Below are positions 42,046 to 52,121 of a stretch of DNA of 64,000 nucleotides, piece by piece (within the stretch, counting starts at the first letter, position 1; the number at the start of each line of letters is the position of its first letter). Source of the stretch: Brevibacillus gelatini (GTDB lineage Bacteria > Bacillota > Bacilli > Brevibacillales > Brevibacillaceae); assembly GCF_003710935.1 (NCBI RefSeq), contig NZ_RHHS01000005.1:1-64000 (forward strand), read 5' to 3'. A program made the position numbers and the translations under genes. The notes beneath the pieces were generated by a model. It was not told the origin of the DNA and ran no database searches. It saw only the letters and a list, made by a program, of their open reading frames with translations.

Positions 42046-43587
42046 TTACCCTCCTATTCCCGTTACGATCGGTACGATCGTTTTCAGGGCCTGCTGCATC
42101 GGATTGCCCAAAATAGCCGGGTACACCCCGATGAGAATAATGAATCCGAGCAACACGACCATCGGAATCACTTCCATTGGCTGCGCGTCCGCAAGACCTG
42201 TAAAACGGCTTGGCATCGGGCCGAATGTCGTCCGCAGGATCGCCCGCAGCAGGTAAACGGCTGTGAGCACGATTCCGAGCGCCCCGATCGCGGCCAACAC
42301 TGGCATCCGGCCGAACAGCCCAAGGAAAGCGAAAAACTCACTGATAAACCCGGACATGCCTGGCAGACCCAGCGACGCCATCCCGCCAGCCAGGAAAATT
42401 CCGCTTGCAAACGGCATGGATTTGGCCAAGCCGCCGAGTTCGCTGATCGTCGACGTCTGTGTCCTGTCCCAAATGACGCCGATCAAAAAGAACAGCAGTG
42501 CCGAAATAAAGCCGTGGGAAACAACCTGGAACATCGCGCCTTGAAAGCCGATCGAGTTCATCGCCGCAAAGCCGAGCAGTACGATCCCCATGTGGCTGAT
42601 ACTGGAGTACGCCAGCACCATCTTCAAATCTTTTTGCACAAAAGCGAGAACCGCTCCGTACAAGACGTTGATGATTCCCAAGACCGCAAGCCACGTCGAG
42701 AACTGATAGGCTTGCTCCGGGAAAAATCCGATGCCCATCCGCAGCAGTCCATACGCCCCCATCTTCAGCAAAATGCCGGAGTGGATCATGACGATGGAAG
42801 GCGGAGCTTGTACGTGTACCTTCAGCATCCACGTATGGAACGGAAATACCGGCAGCTTGATGGCAAAAGCCACAAACAGCGCCAGGAACAGCCCGAACCG
42901 GACCTCTGGTGTGAGCGTAGCTGTAACCGGATGATCCGGCGTCGTCAGGATCGCAGCAATTTGGTCCATATTCAGCGTGCGCATGACGACGAAAATCATG
43001 ATGAAGGCCAGAAGCATGATGCCTGAGCCGATTCCGTTGTACAAAAGGAATTTGTTTGCCGCATGCTCCCGCTCGCCGTAGCCCCAGATGCCAATCAGGA
43101 AGTACGTTGGCACCAGCGTCAGCTCGAAGAAGATGAAGAACAAAAACAGGTTATCGGCGGCAAACACACCCAGCATCCCGATCAGCAGCAAGTGGAACAG
43201 GATGAAATATTCTTTCAGCCGCTTTTTGATCTGCCAGGAAGCGACTGCAGCCATCGTGCCGATAATCGCCGTCAGCAAGATCAGCGGCATCGAGATGCCA
43301 TCCACGCCCAGCTCGTAGTTGATTTCAAAGGCAAAGACCGTCCCCGTCTGCGCAAGTCCGATCGGGATGGAAATCCAGTTGTGACGCTCGACAAACTGGA
43401 GATTGGACGTATCGTAATTGAAAGCTCCGAACATCCAGAAGGCCAGAATCAGCGGCAGCAAGGTTCCCAGTACCCCAACCTGCTTGATTGCCCCGAATCG
43501 GCTGCGCGGGATGAAGGCGATGACAAGAATCGCCAGGAGCGGAGAAAACACCAGCGACGACAAAAGGATATTAGCGCCCGAATCCAA
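42046..43587 (-). CDS. nuoM: NADH-quinone oxidoreductase-like subunit M
   Basis: 513 residues from the TTG at 43587, 8 nt after GGGAGG; an in-frame GTG at 43596 overlaps that site and is unlikely. ND4-type antiporter-like subunit: YELGVDGISMPLILLTAIIG, FFELTLVPTYFLIGIWG, KLPVFPFHTWMLKVHVQAPPSIVMI. About 14 transmembrane helices. Overlaps the nuoL 3' end. Confidence 0.92.
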   Translation of the reverse strand: MDSGANILLSSLVFSPLLAILVIAFIPRSRFGAIKQVGVLGTLLPLILAFWMFGAFNYDTSNLQFVERHNWISIPIGLAQTGTVFAFEINYELGVDGISMPLILLTAIIGTMAAVASWQIKKRLKEYFILFHLLLIGMLGVFAADNLFLFFIFFELTLVPTYFLIGIWGYGEREHAANKFLLYNGIGSGIMLLAFIMIFVVMRTLNMDQIAAILTTPDHPVTATLTPEVRFGLFLALFVAFAIKLPVFPFHTWMLKVHVQAPPSIVMIHSGILLKMGAYGLLRMGIGFFPEQAYQFSTWLAVLGIINVLYGAVLAFVQKDLKMVLAYSSISHMGIVLLGFAAMNSIGFQGAMFQVVSHGFISALLFFLIGVIWDRTQTSTISELGGLAKSMPFASGIFLAGGMASLGLPGMSGFISEFFAFLGLFGRMPVLAAIGALGIVLTAVYLLRAILRTTFGPMPSRFTGLADAQPMEVIPMVVLLGFIILIGVYPAILGNPMQQALKTIVPIVTGIGG

Positions 43588-45493
43588 AGAGTCCACCTCC
43601 CTCGACCGTCAAACTGATGGCAATAATCAGCAGCAAAAGACCGAACAGGACCATCGCCCCGTAAGACTGAATCTGACCGCTTTGCACTCGCGCATGCAGA
43701 GAGCCGATCCCCTGTGAAAGCTTGGCTGTCAGCCCGACCAGGCCATCCACCACGTACTTGTCAAAGCCGTTCAGGATTACGCCGAGCCAGCCGAGCGGCC
43801 GCACAACGACATGGTGATACAGCTCATCCACGTAGTATTTGCGGTAAGAGAGTTGATAGAGCCACGGCATCGTCTCGGGAATGCTGTCCGAAGGAATCGA
43901 CTTTTTGCCATACATCAGATAGGCCAAAATGACGCCGAGCACCGAGATGAGCAGCGCCACGATTTGCAGCCATGCTGCCGCATGCTCTGATCCCTCTCCA
44001 AAAATGCCTGCAATCGCCGTTCCCGTGTCTGTAGACAGGAGCCAGTCAGACAGCAGCGGAGCGTAAGGCGTGTTTACAAAACCAGCCACCACAGCGAGCA
44101 GCGCCAAAATCAGCAGCGGACCAGTCATGACAGCTGGCGACTCGTGCGCTTCGTGCTTGCCTCTGGCCTTTCCGGCGAACGTGAGGAAAAACAGTCGGAA
44201 CATATAGAATGCCGTAAAGAAAGCGGCAACGAGCGCAATGACCAACAGATCATAGCGATGCGCTCCGTACACAGCGCCCAGGATTGCTTCCTTCGACCAG
44301 AACCCGGCGAACGGAAAAATCCCCGCGATTGCCAGACAGCCGATCAAAAAGGTCAATGCCGTAACAGGCATTTTTTTCCACAAGCCACCCATCTCGAAAA
44401 CGTCCTGCGTATGTACGGCATGAATGACGCTACCCGCTCCGAGAAAGAGCAACGCTTTGAAAAAGGCGTGTGTCATCAGGTGGAACGATCCGGCTACATA
44501 ACCGGCAGCTCCGGCAACGCCGAGCGCCATCATCATGTAGCCCAGCTGGCTGACGGTGGAATACGCCAGCACGCGCTTGATGTCACGCTGCGTCAAACCG
44601 ATGGAAGCGGCAAAAATTGCTGTGAAGCCTCCCACATAGGCCACGACTGTCAGCGCTGTCTCCGAGGCGATAAACAGCGGATACGTCGCCGCCACCAGAT
44701 ACACCCCGGCTGCGACCATCGTCGCCGCGTGGATCAGGGCAGACACTGGCGTAGGACCTTCCATCGCGTCAGGCAGCCATGTATGCAGCGGGAATTGGCC
44801 TGATTTTCCGATTGCCCCGACAAAAATCAGAATCGCGGCAAGAGTAATCATCCAAGGCTCCAGACGTCCGAGCGCCACGCTCTCAAAAATCGCCGCGTAC
44901 TCGAAGCTTCCTGTCCACCAGAACAGCAGACAAATCCCGATAAACAGTCCAAGGTCGCCGATCCGTGTGACAATAAATGCCTTTTTGGCCGCAGCCTTCG
45001 CTTCCGGCTTGAAGTAGTAGTAGCCGACGAGCAGGAAGGAGCAGACACCGACCAGCTCCCAGAAAATGTACACTTGCAACAGGTTCGGCGAAATGACCAG
45101 ACCGAGCATGGAAAACGTAAACAGCGCCAGGTACTGGTAAAACACCGGAAAACGCTCGTCACCGTGCATGTAGCCTTTGGAGTAAATCTGAACCAGCAGG
45201 CTGACCAAGGTCACGATGACCAGCATCATGGCATTGAGCGGCGTTACCTCAAAGCCCATGTTGATGACAATGTCACCGACTTGCAGCCAATCTACCACGT
45301 AGTTGTAGTCTCCTCCGCCATCCCGGAATCTCTGCCAGAAGGTGAGCACTGCGATTCCAAAAGAAACAGCCGTCAGCCCGATGCCGACGATGGCCGCTCC
45401 TTCTTTCAACTGTCGACCAAATGAAACGATCACGATGAAAGCAAGAAGCGGAAACAGAGGGATCAGCCAGGCGTAGTGCAAAAAAGTATCCAT
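43571..45493 (-). CDS. nuoL: NADH-quinone oxidoreductase-like subunit L
   Basis: 640 residues with an ND5-type core and C-terminal lateral helix region. Diagnostic: FQYLALFTFSMLGLVISPNLLQ-type segment, FVGAIGKSGQFPLHTWLPDAMEGPTPVSALIHAATMVAAG and FKALLFLGAGSVIHA. Longest membrane-arm subunit, completing the proton path. Confidence 0.94.
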   Translation of the reverse strand: MDTFLHYAWLIPLFPLLAFIVIVSFGRQLKEGAAIVGIGLTAVSFGIAVLTFWQRFRDGGGDYNYVVDWLQVGDIVINMGFEVTPLNAMMLVIVTLVSLLVQIYSKGYMHGDERFPVFYQYLALFTFSMLGLVISPNLLQVYIFWELVGVCSFLLVGYYYFKPEAKAAAKKAFIVTRIGDLGLFIGICLLFWWTGSFEYAAIFESVALGRLEPWMITLAAILIFVGAIGKSGQFPLHTWLPDAMEGPTPVSALIHAATMVAAGVYLVAATYPLFIASETALTVVAYVGGFTAIFAASIGLTQRDIKRVLAYSTVSQLGYMMMALGVAGAAGYVAGSFHLMTHAFFKALLFLGAGSVIHAVHTQDVFEMGGLWKKMPVTALTFLIGCLAIAGIFPFAGFWSKEAILGAVYGAHRYDLLVIALVAAFFTAFYMFRLFFLTFAGKARGKHEAHESPAVMTGPLLILALLAVVAGFVNTPYAPLLSDWLLSTDTGTAIAGIFGEGSEHAAAWLQIVALLISVLGVILAYLMYGKKSIPSDSIPETMPWLYQLSYRKYYVDELYHHVVVRPLGWLGVILNGFDKYVVDGLVGLTAKLSQGIGSLHARVQSGQIQSYGAMVLFGLLLLIIAISLTVEGGGLFGFGR

Positions 45494-45519
45494 CTTTGTC
45501 CTCCTTATCAGGTCTCCAT

Positions 45520-45831
45520 CTATCGTTTCATTTGGTTCATTTCATCCACATTGACGGTTTCCTTGTTGCGGTAGAGTGCAATCAGGATTGCCAGACCTAC
45601 CGCGACCTCGGCCGCCGCCACCGTCATGGAGAACAGGGTAAAAATTTGTCCGGCTACAGCCGGGTACAAGCCGTATTTTGAGAAGGCAATCAGGTTGATA
45701 TTGGCCGCATTCAGCATCAGCTCAATCGAAAGCAGCACGACAACCGCGTTGCGCTTTGTCAGCGCTCCGTACAATCCGACGCAAAACAGAATCAGCGCGA
45801 CCATTAAATAGGAGGTAATGCTTACTGTCAT
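45520..45831 (-). CDS. nuoK: NADH-quinone oxidoreductase-like subunit K
   Basis: 103 residues, three transmembrane helices with the two conserved membrane Glu residues ([19 protein letters not shown] and [19 protein letters not shown]). ATGA overlap with the nuoJ stop. Confidence 0.94.
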   Translation of the reverse strand: MTVSITSYLMVALILFCVGLYGALTKRNAVVVLLSIELMLNAANINLIAFSKYGLYPAVAGQIFTLFSMTVAAAEVAVGLAILIALYRNKETVNVDEMNQMKR

Positions 45832-46337
45832 TCGTTATCCCCCTCCTTTTTTGCCATGATGATCGCACCGACCAATGCGACCAAAAGCAGTACGGACAAC
45901 AGCTCGAACGGAATGACGTACTTGGTGAATACTTCAAGTCCGATTTCTTTGGCGTTGCTCACAGACGATGCTGCTTGCGGCGGAGGTCCCGGCCACGGCG
46001 TGTTTTGCACACCCCAGAACAACAGACCAAACAGTCCGACGACAAAGAGCAGGATAAAGCGGTTTTTCCAGGTCCGTCCGGTTCCTTCATCCTGGGCATC
46101 GTGCTTGGTCAGCATGATGCCAAACAGCATCAGGATGGAAATCGCCCCGGAGTAAACCAGCACCTGTGCTACGCCTACGAACTCCGCTCCAAGCAAAACG
46201 AACAGTCCGGCGATGCTGATAAACGTAACCCCGAGCGAGATTACCATGTGAACGACTCGCGTAAAGCTAATCATGAAAACAGCGCCGCCAATCGTCAGGA
46301 GAGACAGGATAAAAAAGGCTACAAATTCGCCAGTCAT
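45828..46337 (-). CDS. nuoJ: NADH-quinone oxidoreductase-like subunit J
   Basis: 169 residues from the ATG at 46337, with GGGAGGAG 7 nt upstream; the longer frame to 46373 lies within nuoI. Five transmembrane helices. The conserved [16 protein letters not shown] motif is seen. Confidence 0.92.
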   Translation of the reverse strand: MTGEFVAFFILSLLTIGGAVFMISFTRVVHMVISLGVTFISIAGLFVLLGAEFVGVAQVLVYSGAISILMLFGIMLTKHDAQDEGTGRTWKNRFILLFVVGLFGLLFWGVQNTPWPGPPPQAASSVSNAKEIGLEVFTKYVIPFELLSVLLLVALVGAIIMAKKEGDNE

Positions 46338-46338
46338 G

Positions 46339-46752
46339 CTAGTTCTCCTCCCTGACGTTCGTATTGTTGTCATCCAGCCATTTCAGGTCTTTGTACAGTT
46401 CGTCCCTGCTGTATACAGCCAGCTCAAAGTTGTTGGTCATCACAATCGCTTCGGTCGGGCAAACCTCTGTACAAAGATCGCACAGGATGCACAATTCGAA
46501 GTTAATATCGTACGTATCGATGATTTTCCCCTTTTTCTCCGGATCCGGATGGGGCCTTCCTGTCAACTGGATGCACTCTGTCGGACAAATGCGCGCGCAC
46601 TGGTTGCACACGATGCATTTTTCCGGGGAAAAGTGCTGGATGCCGCGAAAGCGCGGCGGCATGGGAAAAGGCACGTCCGGGTAAAAATGGGTTACTTTTT
46701 TCTCCGTAAGCTTTTTAAATGTGTACCCCAGGCCTTTGGCCAGTCCAAGCAT
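46339..46752 (-). CDS. nuoI: NADH-quinone oxidoreductase-like subunit I (2x 4Fe-4S)
   Basis: 137 residues from the ATG at 46752 (GAGGGG 8 nt upstream; GTG at 46761 is the alternative). Two ferredoxin motifs: CIVCNQCARICP and CILCDLCTEVCP, holding clusters N6a and N6b. The electron route runs through these to NuoB. Confidence 0.95.
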   Translation of the reverse strand: MLGLAKGLGYTFKKLTEKKVTHFYPDVPFPMPPRFRGIQHFSPEKCIVCNQCARICPTECIQLTGRPHPDPEKKGKIIDTYDINFELCILCDLCTEVCPTEAIVMTNNFELAVYSRDELYKDLKWLDDNNTNVREEN

Positions 46753-46844
46753 GTATGTCACCCCTCAGAAATTGAGAACTTGTCTTTCGCCTTGCCGACC
46801 GTATAAACGTGGGACATCTGGCAGTTGCCTCTTGGCCGCGAAGC

Positions 46845-47855
46845 TTAGAACATGCCGTTTTGATAGGAAATGACGACAGCCGTGAGCAAAATGTTGAACA
46901 AGGCCACTGGCAGCAGAACTTTCCAGGCAAACGACATCAACTGATCGACCCGCAAGCGCGGCATTGTAGCCCGAAGCCAGAACTGAAGGAAGATATACAG
47001 CGAGAACTTGAGGACAAACCAGACGATTCCCGGGATAAAGTCCAAAGCCGGATGAATGGGCAGCCAGCCGCCCAAAAACAAAATCGTAATCAACGTCCCC
47101 ATCCCGAACATGTACACGTATTCCGCCAGCATAAACATCGCAAAGCGGAAGCCGGAATATTCGACGTGGTAGCCTGCCACAAGCTCGGACTCGGCCTCCG
47201 GCAAGTCAAAAGGCGTGCGGTTCAGCTCGGCCTGGGCCGCTACAAGAAAGACGGCAAAGCCGATAAACTGCGGAACGATATTCCAGACATCCCGCTGCGC
47301 CTCGACAATTTCCCTGAGATTCATGCTGCCCGTCAGCATGACAACGCCCACCACGGACATGACGAGTGGCACTTCATAGCTAATCATCTGCGCCGCAGAG
47401 CGGAGACCGCCGATCAGCGAATACTTGTTGTTCGACGCCCAGCCCGCCGTAATTACGCCCAGCACGGTAATTCCCGACAGAGCGATATAGTACAGAAGGC
47501 CGATGCCCAAGTCGGCAAACTGGATGCTTTCTGTAAACGGCATGACGGCGAGAACCCCGAAGGCAGGCGCATAGGCGAGAATGGGCGCCAGCGTAAACAG
47601 CGCTTTGTCTGCATGCTGCGGACGCGTATCTTCTTTCAGAAGAAGCTTGGTAACGTCAGCAACGGTTTGCAAAAGCCCCAGCGGTCCTACCCGATTGGGA
47701 CCGATTCGCAGCTGCATCCAGCCGATTATTTTTCGCTCGAAGTAAATGGCATACGTTACAAATCCCAGCAGGACAGCCAGCAGGAGCACCGCCGCCACGA
47801 TAAACCAGAGCGTGTTTCCCCACGAGGGGGCTTGCTGCAGAAGCTCGTTCATCAA
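46845..47855 (-). CDS. nuoH: NADH-quinone oxidoreductase-like subunit H
   Basis: 336 residues, eight or nine transmembrane helices. ERKIIGWMQLRIGPNRVGPLGLLQTVADVTKLLLKED is the family signature near the quinone pocket, and AQAELNRTPFDLPEAESELVAGYHVEYSG is the acidic loop. Its ATG overlaps the nuoD stop (ATGA, 47852-47855). Confidence 0.96.
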   Translation of the reverse strand: MMNELLQQAPSWGNTLWFIVAAVLLLAVLLGFVTYAIYFERKIIGWMQLRIGPNRVGPLGLLQTVADVTKLLLKEDTRPQHADKALFTLAPILAYAPAFGVLAVMPFTESIQFADLGIGLLYYIALSGITVLGVITAGWASNNKYSLIGGLRSAAQMISYEVPLVMSVVGVVMLTGSMNLREIVEAQRDVWNIVPQFIGFAVFLVAAQAELNRTPFDLPEAESELVAGYHVEYSGFRFAMFMLAEYVYMFGMGTLITILFLGGWLPIHPALDFIPGIVWFVLKFSLYIFLQFWLRATMPRLRVDQLMSFAWKVLLPVALFNILLTAVVISYQNGMF

Positions 47856-49000
47856 CAGTCAACCTCCCCGAGCACGATGTCGATGCTGCCCAGGATCGCG
47901 ATCATGTTGGCAAGGTTTTCGCCCTGCAACAATTTGGGCAGAATCTGCAGATTGGTAAAGGACGGGCGTCTGAATTTCACTCTCCATGGCTTATCCTTGC
48001 CCTGGCTGGCAATATAGCAGCCAATCTCTCCCCGCGGTGCTTCGATGCGCACATATGTCTCACCGGCTGGCGGACGGATGACGCGCGGCACTTTGCCGAT
48101 GACTTCTCCCTCGCTCGGGAATTGCTCCAGAGCCTGCTCCAGAATGCGCAGCGACTGTTCAATCTCTGCCATCCGCAACTGGTAGCGAGCCATGCAGTCT
48201 CCCTCTGTGGCAGTCGGAACATCAAAGTCGAAGCGATCGTAGATACAGTAAGGCTCATCCTTGCGCAAGTCCCATTTGACTCCGGTAGAGCGGAGCATGA
48301 CTCCGGACAGCGAGTAGTCCAGCGCCGTCTTGGTGTCGAATTTGCCGATGCCTTTGATCCTGTTGATAAAAATTTCATTTCCCGACACCAGCTTATGGTA
48401 GTTGCCGAGTTCCTTCTTCATGTACTGGACGAATTCCTTGGCCTTGTCGATCCACCCTGGAGGGGCATCCCATTTCACGCCGCCAATCCGCATGTAGTTA
48501 AAGGTCATCCGCGCCCCGCACAGCTCGTTGAACAGGTCGAGGATCATTTCCCGATCGCGGAACGCATACAGAAACGGCCCCATCGCGCCAATATCAAGCA
48601 GGTACGTTCCCCACCAGACCAGGTGGCTCGCTACCCTGTTCAGCTCCATGGCAATCAGCCGCAAAAACTGGGCACGCTCCGGTATTTCCAATCCCATCAT
48701 GGTTTCTACCGCGTGGCAGAAGACGTAGTTGTTGGTCATGGCGGACACGTAGTCCATCCGGTCTGTGTAGGGAATGATTTGCGTATAGTTCAAGTTTTCG
48801 GCCAGCTTTTCGGTTCCCCGATGGAGGTAGCCCATCACCGGAATGGCTTCCTTGATGGTTTCCCCGTCAATTTTGACAACCAGACGAAAAACGCCGTGTG
48901 TACTCGGATGCTGCGGCCCGACGTTCAAGAGCATTTCTTCCGTGCGAATGCCCGTTTCAGGAGAGGTATCGACATTTGTTGTGAGGATGTTTTGGTTCAT
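47852..49000 (-). CDS. nuoD: NADH-quinone oxidoreductase-like subunit D (49 kDa)
   Basis: 382 residues. LLNVGPQHPSTHGVFRL near residue 27 contains the quinone-site His, and GYLHRGTEKLAE follows. A separate D subunit (not fused to C). Starts 3 bp after nuoC ends. Confidence 0.96.
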   Translation of the reverse strand: MNQNILTTNVDTSPETGIRTEEMLLNVGPQHPSTHGVFRLVVKIDGETIKEAIPVMGYLHRGTEKLAENLNYTQIIPYTDRMDYVSAMTNNYVFCHAVETMMGLEIPERAQFLRLIAMELNRVASHLVWWGTYLLDIGAMGPFLYAFRDREMILDLFNELCGARMTFNYMRIGGVKWDAPPGWIDKAKEFVQYMKKELGNYHKLVSGNEIFINRIKGIGKFDTKTALDYSLSGVMLRSTGVKWDLRKDEPYCIYDRFDFDVPTATEGDCMARYQLRMAEIEQSLRILEQALEQFPSEGEVIGKVPRVIRPPAGETYVRIEAPRGEIGCYIASQGKDKPWRVKFRRPSFTNLQILPKLLQGENLANMIAILGSIDIVLGEVDC

Positions 49001-49003
49001 CTG

Positions 49004-50200
49004 TTAAACCTCCTCGTCGTATTGCACGTAATCTTTTCGCAGCGGATAGCCTACCCAATCATCCGGCAGCAAAATTCGACGCAAATCCTTATGTCCCGGG
49101 AAATGAATCCCCAACAAGTCAAAAGTCTCTCTCTCGTTCCAATTTGCGCCATGCCATAGATCCATAACCGATGGCACAGATGGCTGTTCCCGGTTTGTTT
49201 TGACTTTTACGGCCAGACTTTGTCGGTTTATGTAGGAGTAGAAGTGGTAGTAAACCTCCATCCGGTCCTCATAATCGACGCCGTGCAAATCAGACAAGTA
49301 ATCGAATGCCAGTGGCTCGTCTTCCTTCAAAAACCGGGCGATTTCATGCCAACGCTCTGTCTTGATGACCAGTGTCGGAACTTCCTTGCCCAGCTCGTTT
49401 ATGTAGGCAGCCTCCAGCACTTCCTTGCCAAACACTTCTGTAATGCGCTGCACGTACTTGTCGAGATACGGCTGATTTTTGGAAGGAGCTTTCGGCGCTT
49501 CTTCCGCAGCTGGGGATTCTCCCTGCGCGGCTTTCGCTTTCGCTGCTGCGGCGGCTGCTGCTTTGGCTTTCGCAGCGGCGGCTGCTTTTGCCTTGGCGTC
49601 GGCATCTGCGCCATCTGCTGCCTGTCCGCCTGCTTCCCTCGCGGCCTTCGCCTTCGCTGCAGCTGCGGCAGCGGCCTTGGCCTTTGCAGCAGCCGCCGCT
49701 TTGGCCTTCGCCTCTGCGTCTGCACCGGATGCTGTCGGAGCAGCATCAGCCTGCTGGGCAGCCTCTTTGGCTTCTTTCGCAGCTTTTGCTTTTGCCAGCG
49801 CTTCAGCAGCGGCGGCTTTTTTCGCGGCGGCTTTTTCTTCTGGCGTCATTTCCGAGAAAGGCTTCGGCGCTGGGGCTGACTCTGCTCCGGCTTCTTTCGC
49901 TTCTTTCGCTTCTTTCGCGGCCTTGGCCTTTGCAATCGCCTCGGCAGCGGCGGCCTTTTTCGCAGCGGCTTTTTCCTCTGGTGTCATTTCCGAGATGGGC
50001 TTCGACGATGGGGCTGGTTCGGCTTTTGCCTGTGGCTCTGCGGCCTGGGCTTGTACCGGAACTTCTTCCGCTTCCTTTTCCCCCTGTGGAGCCTGCGCCC
50101 CCTGTTCTCTTAATTTTCGCAAAGCTTCAGCCTTGGCACGGGCTTCAGCGGCGGCCTTCGCCTTTTCTTCCGGCGTTGGTTTGCGTTTTTCTTCACTCAT
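49004..50200 (-). CDS. nuoC: NADH-quinone oxidoreductase-like subunit C with long Ala/Lys-rich extension
   Basis: 398 residues. Only about the last 157 (from [12 protein letters not shown]) are the usual 30 kDa subunit, with [27 protein letters not shown]. The first ~241 are low complexity: a roughly 45-residue unit built on [19 protein letters not shown] is repeated twice, then two copies of a roughly 34-residue unit of AKAKAAAAA type. This region is probably long helical or disordered and highly charged. ATGA overlap with nuoB. Whether it binds a partner replacing the missing NuoEFG module is an open inference. Confidence 0.92.
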   Translation of the reverse strand: MSEEKRKPTPEEKAKAAAEARAKAEALRKLREQGAQAPQGEKEAEEVPVQAQAAEPQAKAEPAPSSKPISEMTPEEKAAAKKAAAAEAIAKAKAAKEAKEAKEAGAESAPAPKPFSEMTPEEKAAAKKAAAAEALAKAKAAKEAKEAAQQADAAPTASGADAEAKAKAAAAAKAKAAAAAAAKAKAAREAGGQAADGADADAKAKAAAAAKAKAAAAAAAKAKAAQGESPAAEEAPKAPSKNQPYLDKYVQRITEVFGKEVLEAAYINELGKEVPTLVIKTERWHEIARFLKEDEPLAFDYLSDLHGVDYEDRMEVYYHFYSYINRQSLAVKVKTNREQPSVPSVMDLWHGANWNERETFDLLGIHFPGHKDLRRILLPDDWVGYPLRKDYVQYDEEV

Positions 50201-50715
50201 TGACTGGTCACCCGCTTCCCAGTCTTCGCTTCATAGCGAATTTTTTCCTGGAGCTTGTTGATTCCGTAAATCAGGGCAGCCGGATTAGGCGGACAGCCCG
50301 GAATATATACGTCGACAGGAACGATCTGATCGACACCTTTTACCACGCTGTACGAGCGTACGTAAGGGCCTCCTGCCGTCGCACAGGACCCCATGGCGAT
50401 CACCCACTTCGGCTCGGGCATTTGGTCGTACAAACGGCGCAGCAGCGGCGCCATTTTTTTCGTAACGGTACCGGCAACGATCATGACATCCGATTGCCTT
50501 GGCGAGGCGCGGAAGATCACGCCGAATCGGTCCAGGTCGTAGCGCGATCCACCTGTTCCCATCATTTCAATGGCGCAACAGGCAAGACCAAAGGTCAGCG
50601 GCCAGAGCGAGTTGCTGCGGACCCAGCCTTTTACCGTTTCCAATGTCGTAAACATGACGTTGCGTTCCAGCTCTTCTTGCAATTCAGGCGCAATGCTTGT
50701 CAAGTCTAGTTCCAT
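50197..50715 (-). CDS. nuoB: NADH-quinone oxidoreductase-like subunit B
   Basis: 172 residues from the ATG at 50715 (AAGGTG upstream at good spacing). Four cluster-N2 ligands visible: LACCAIEM (two Cys), GSCATAGG and PGCPPNP. Overlaps the nuoA 3' end by 10 bp. Confidence 0.95.
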   Translation of the reverse strand: MELDLTSIAPELQEELERNVMFTTLETVKGWVRSNSLWPLTFGLACCAIEMMGTGGSRYDLDRFGVIFRASPRQSDVMIVAGTVTKKMAPLLRRLYDQMPEPKWVIAMGSCATAGGPYVRSYSVVKGVDQIVPVDVYIPGCPPNPAALIYGINKLQEKIRYEAKTGKRVTSQ

Positions 50716-51077
50716 TCCAGCACCTTCTTTCTCCACGCGTAAATCAACCCTACTACCAGCAAGGCTATAAAGATGACCATCTCGACCAGGGCGAACAGCC
50801 CCAGCTCTTTGTAAGCGACGGCCCACGGGTACAGAAAGAGCGTCTCTACATCAAAAATGACAAACAAGAGGGCGAAAATGTAATACTTTACGTTGAAGCG
50901 TACCCAGCTGTCACCAACAGGAATGTTACCGCTTTCATAAGTGGTTTGCTTTTCCCGTGTCGGTTTCTTTGGACGCAGCAGTGGACCAACGAAACTGACT
51001 GTAGCCACGGGCAACAACACACCCAGAATCAAAAAGATCGCGACAATAACATAATTGTTGGTATAGATCTCATTCAC
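50706..51077 (-). CDS. nuoA: NADH-quinone oxidoreductase-like subunit A
   Basis: 123 residues, three transmembrane helices. Motif [41 protein letters not shown] is characteristic, though the Cys found in many NuoA proteins at the YECG position is Ser here. First gene of the operon. Confidence 0.95.
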   Translation of the reverse strand: MNEIYTNNYVIVAIFLILGVLLPVATVSFVGPLLRPKKPTREKQTTYESGNIPVGDSWVRFNVKYYIFALLFVIFDVETLFLYPWAVAYKELGLFALVEMVIFIALLVVGLIYAWRKKVLEWN

Positions 51078-51233
51078 CCACGTTCCCTCCGCTCGTAAGA
51101 AAGATTTGAATCTGTCTTGCGCTGCCCTCCAGAAGAAGTAGTCACCTCATCAAAGGGATATTGCTCGCAGCATCGCAGATGAAGGTATGAACGTTGTCGC
51201 AGGTCGATACTGCTAGAAAAAAATACCTTTATC

Positions 51234-51262
51234 ATTATAACAAATTGCCAATTGAGTGTCTA
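51234..51262 (-). promoter_or_regulatory. nuo operon promoter
   Basis: TAGACA (51257-51262), exact 17-bp spacer, TATAAT (51234-51239) on the minus strand, 157 bp upstream of nuoA. The gap 51078-51380 holds this promoter and the terminator of the preceding gene; nothing else seen. Confidence 0.65.
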
Positions 51263-51294
51263 ACGAAAGCCTTCCTGTATTGCCATATAAAGGG

Positions 51295-51319
51295 AAAAAC
51301 TTAGAGAAATCTCTCTAAG
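51295..51319 (-). terminator. Terminator of the 246-residue protein gene
   Basis: Perfect CTTAGAGA / TCTCTAAG stem (51300-51319), followed by GTTTTT in the minus direction. Confidence 0.85.
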
Positions 51320-51380
51320 CTTTTCCGACATCATATAATAGCCAAACAAAAATGCCCGATTTGGCTCTCGTGTTCATTCA

Positions 51381-52121
51381 TTATTGAACGTTGCTTGAAA
51401 ACTGCTGACCAAGGAAATCTTCGTAAATGCGTTCCCACACAATGGTGAAGTTCAGCTTCTCATCATCTGGCAGCTCCAGAATGTTCTCGATTGCTTCTTC
51501 CATGTACGGGGTCAGCTTAATCAAAACCTCAGCAAGCATTTGATCGTTGGTGTTCAGGATTTCTTTCATTTCTGCCTTGGACATGCTGAACGTATTTTCG
51601 TCGCGCTCATGCAGATGCATGACCAGACGGCTGAAAATAGGGTGTACCAGCGCTTCCAGCTTCACATGCGCCAAGGCAAGCGATTCAACCTCACTCAGCT
51701 TGAACAGCTGGGAGGCATCCGGGAACGGATAGACAGGGACATCCCATACGTCCTCTTTGTCGAGCACCAGACCCCATTTTACGAAAAGCTGAATGGCTTC
51801 CGCACGGGAGGTCGGGTAGTCATAATCGGAGCGTTTCAGGAACGCTTTGAAGCGGTTCAGGAGGTTGACGTAGCCTTCGTAGTCCGCTTCTGATTTGAAA
51901 GCTTCCTTCACAGGCTCGGAAAACGTGCCTTTCAACGCTTCGATTTCATCCAGTGCTTTTTCCATCTCTGCTTTTGTCTCGTACTCTGTTACGACTAGAC
52001 ACATGGATTGAAACAGGACATTCATTTCATGCGACAGCACGCTCGACCAGCCATTGGCCGTAAAGCCGCTAGGAATCACTACGCCATCCTGATTGTGGCG
52101 AATATCGCGAATGGTTTGCAT
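51381..52121 (-). CDS. Conserved-looking cytosolic protein of unknown function
   Basis: 246 residues, no signal peptide or transmembrane segment, no Cys pair or nucleotide-binding motif. Mostly helical and acidic, with many Glu/Lys/Leu, for example EKALDEIEALKGTF and EMKEILNTNDQMLAEVLIKL. Preceded by AAGGAGAGTGTAACTG before the ATG. Stands alone between nuo and atp with its own terminator downstream. I do not recognise the family. Location between two respiratory operons may be chance. Confidence 0.8.
   Translation of the reverse strand: MQTIRDIRHNQDGVVIPSGFTANGWSSVLSHEMNVLFQSMCLVVTEYETKAEMEKALDEIEALKGTFSEPVKEAFKSEADYEGYVNLLNRFKAFLKRSDYDYPTSRAEAIQLFVKWGLVLDKEDVWDVPVYPFPDASQLFKLSEVESLALAHVKLEALVHPIFSRLVMHLHERDENTFSMSKAEMKEILNTNDQMLAEVLIKLTPYMEEAIENILELPDDEKLNFTIVWERIYEDFLGQQFSSNVQ

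Noticed and set aside
49479-50261. 260-residue Ala/Phe-rich open frame on the plus strand opposite nuoC
   Set aside because: It is the antisense shadow of the Ala/Lys repeats in nuoC; GCx codons read backwards stay open. No ribosome binding site or domain.
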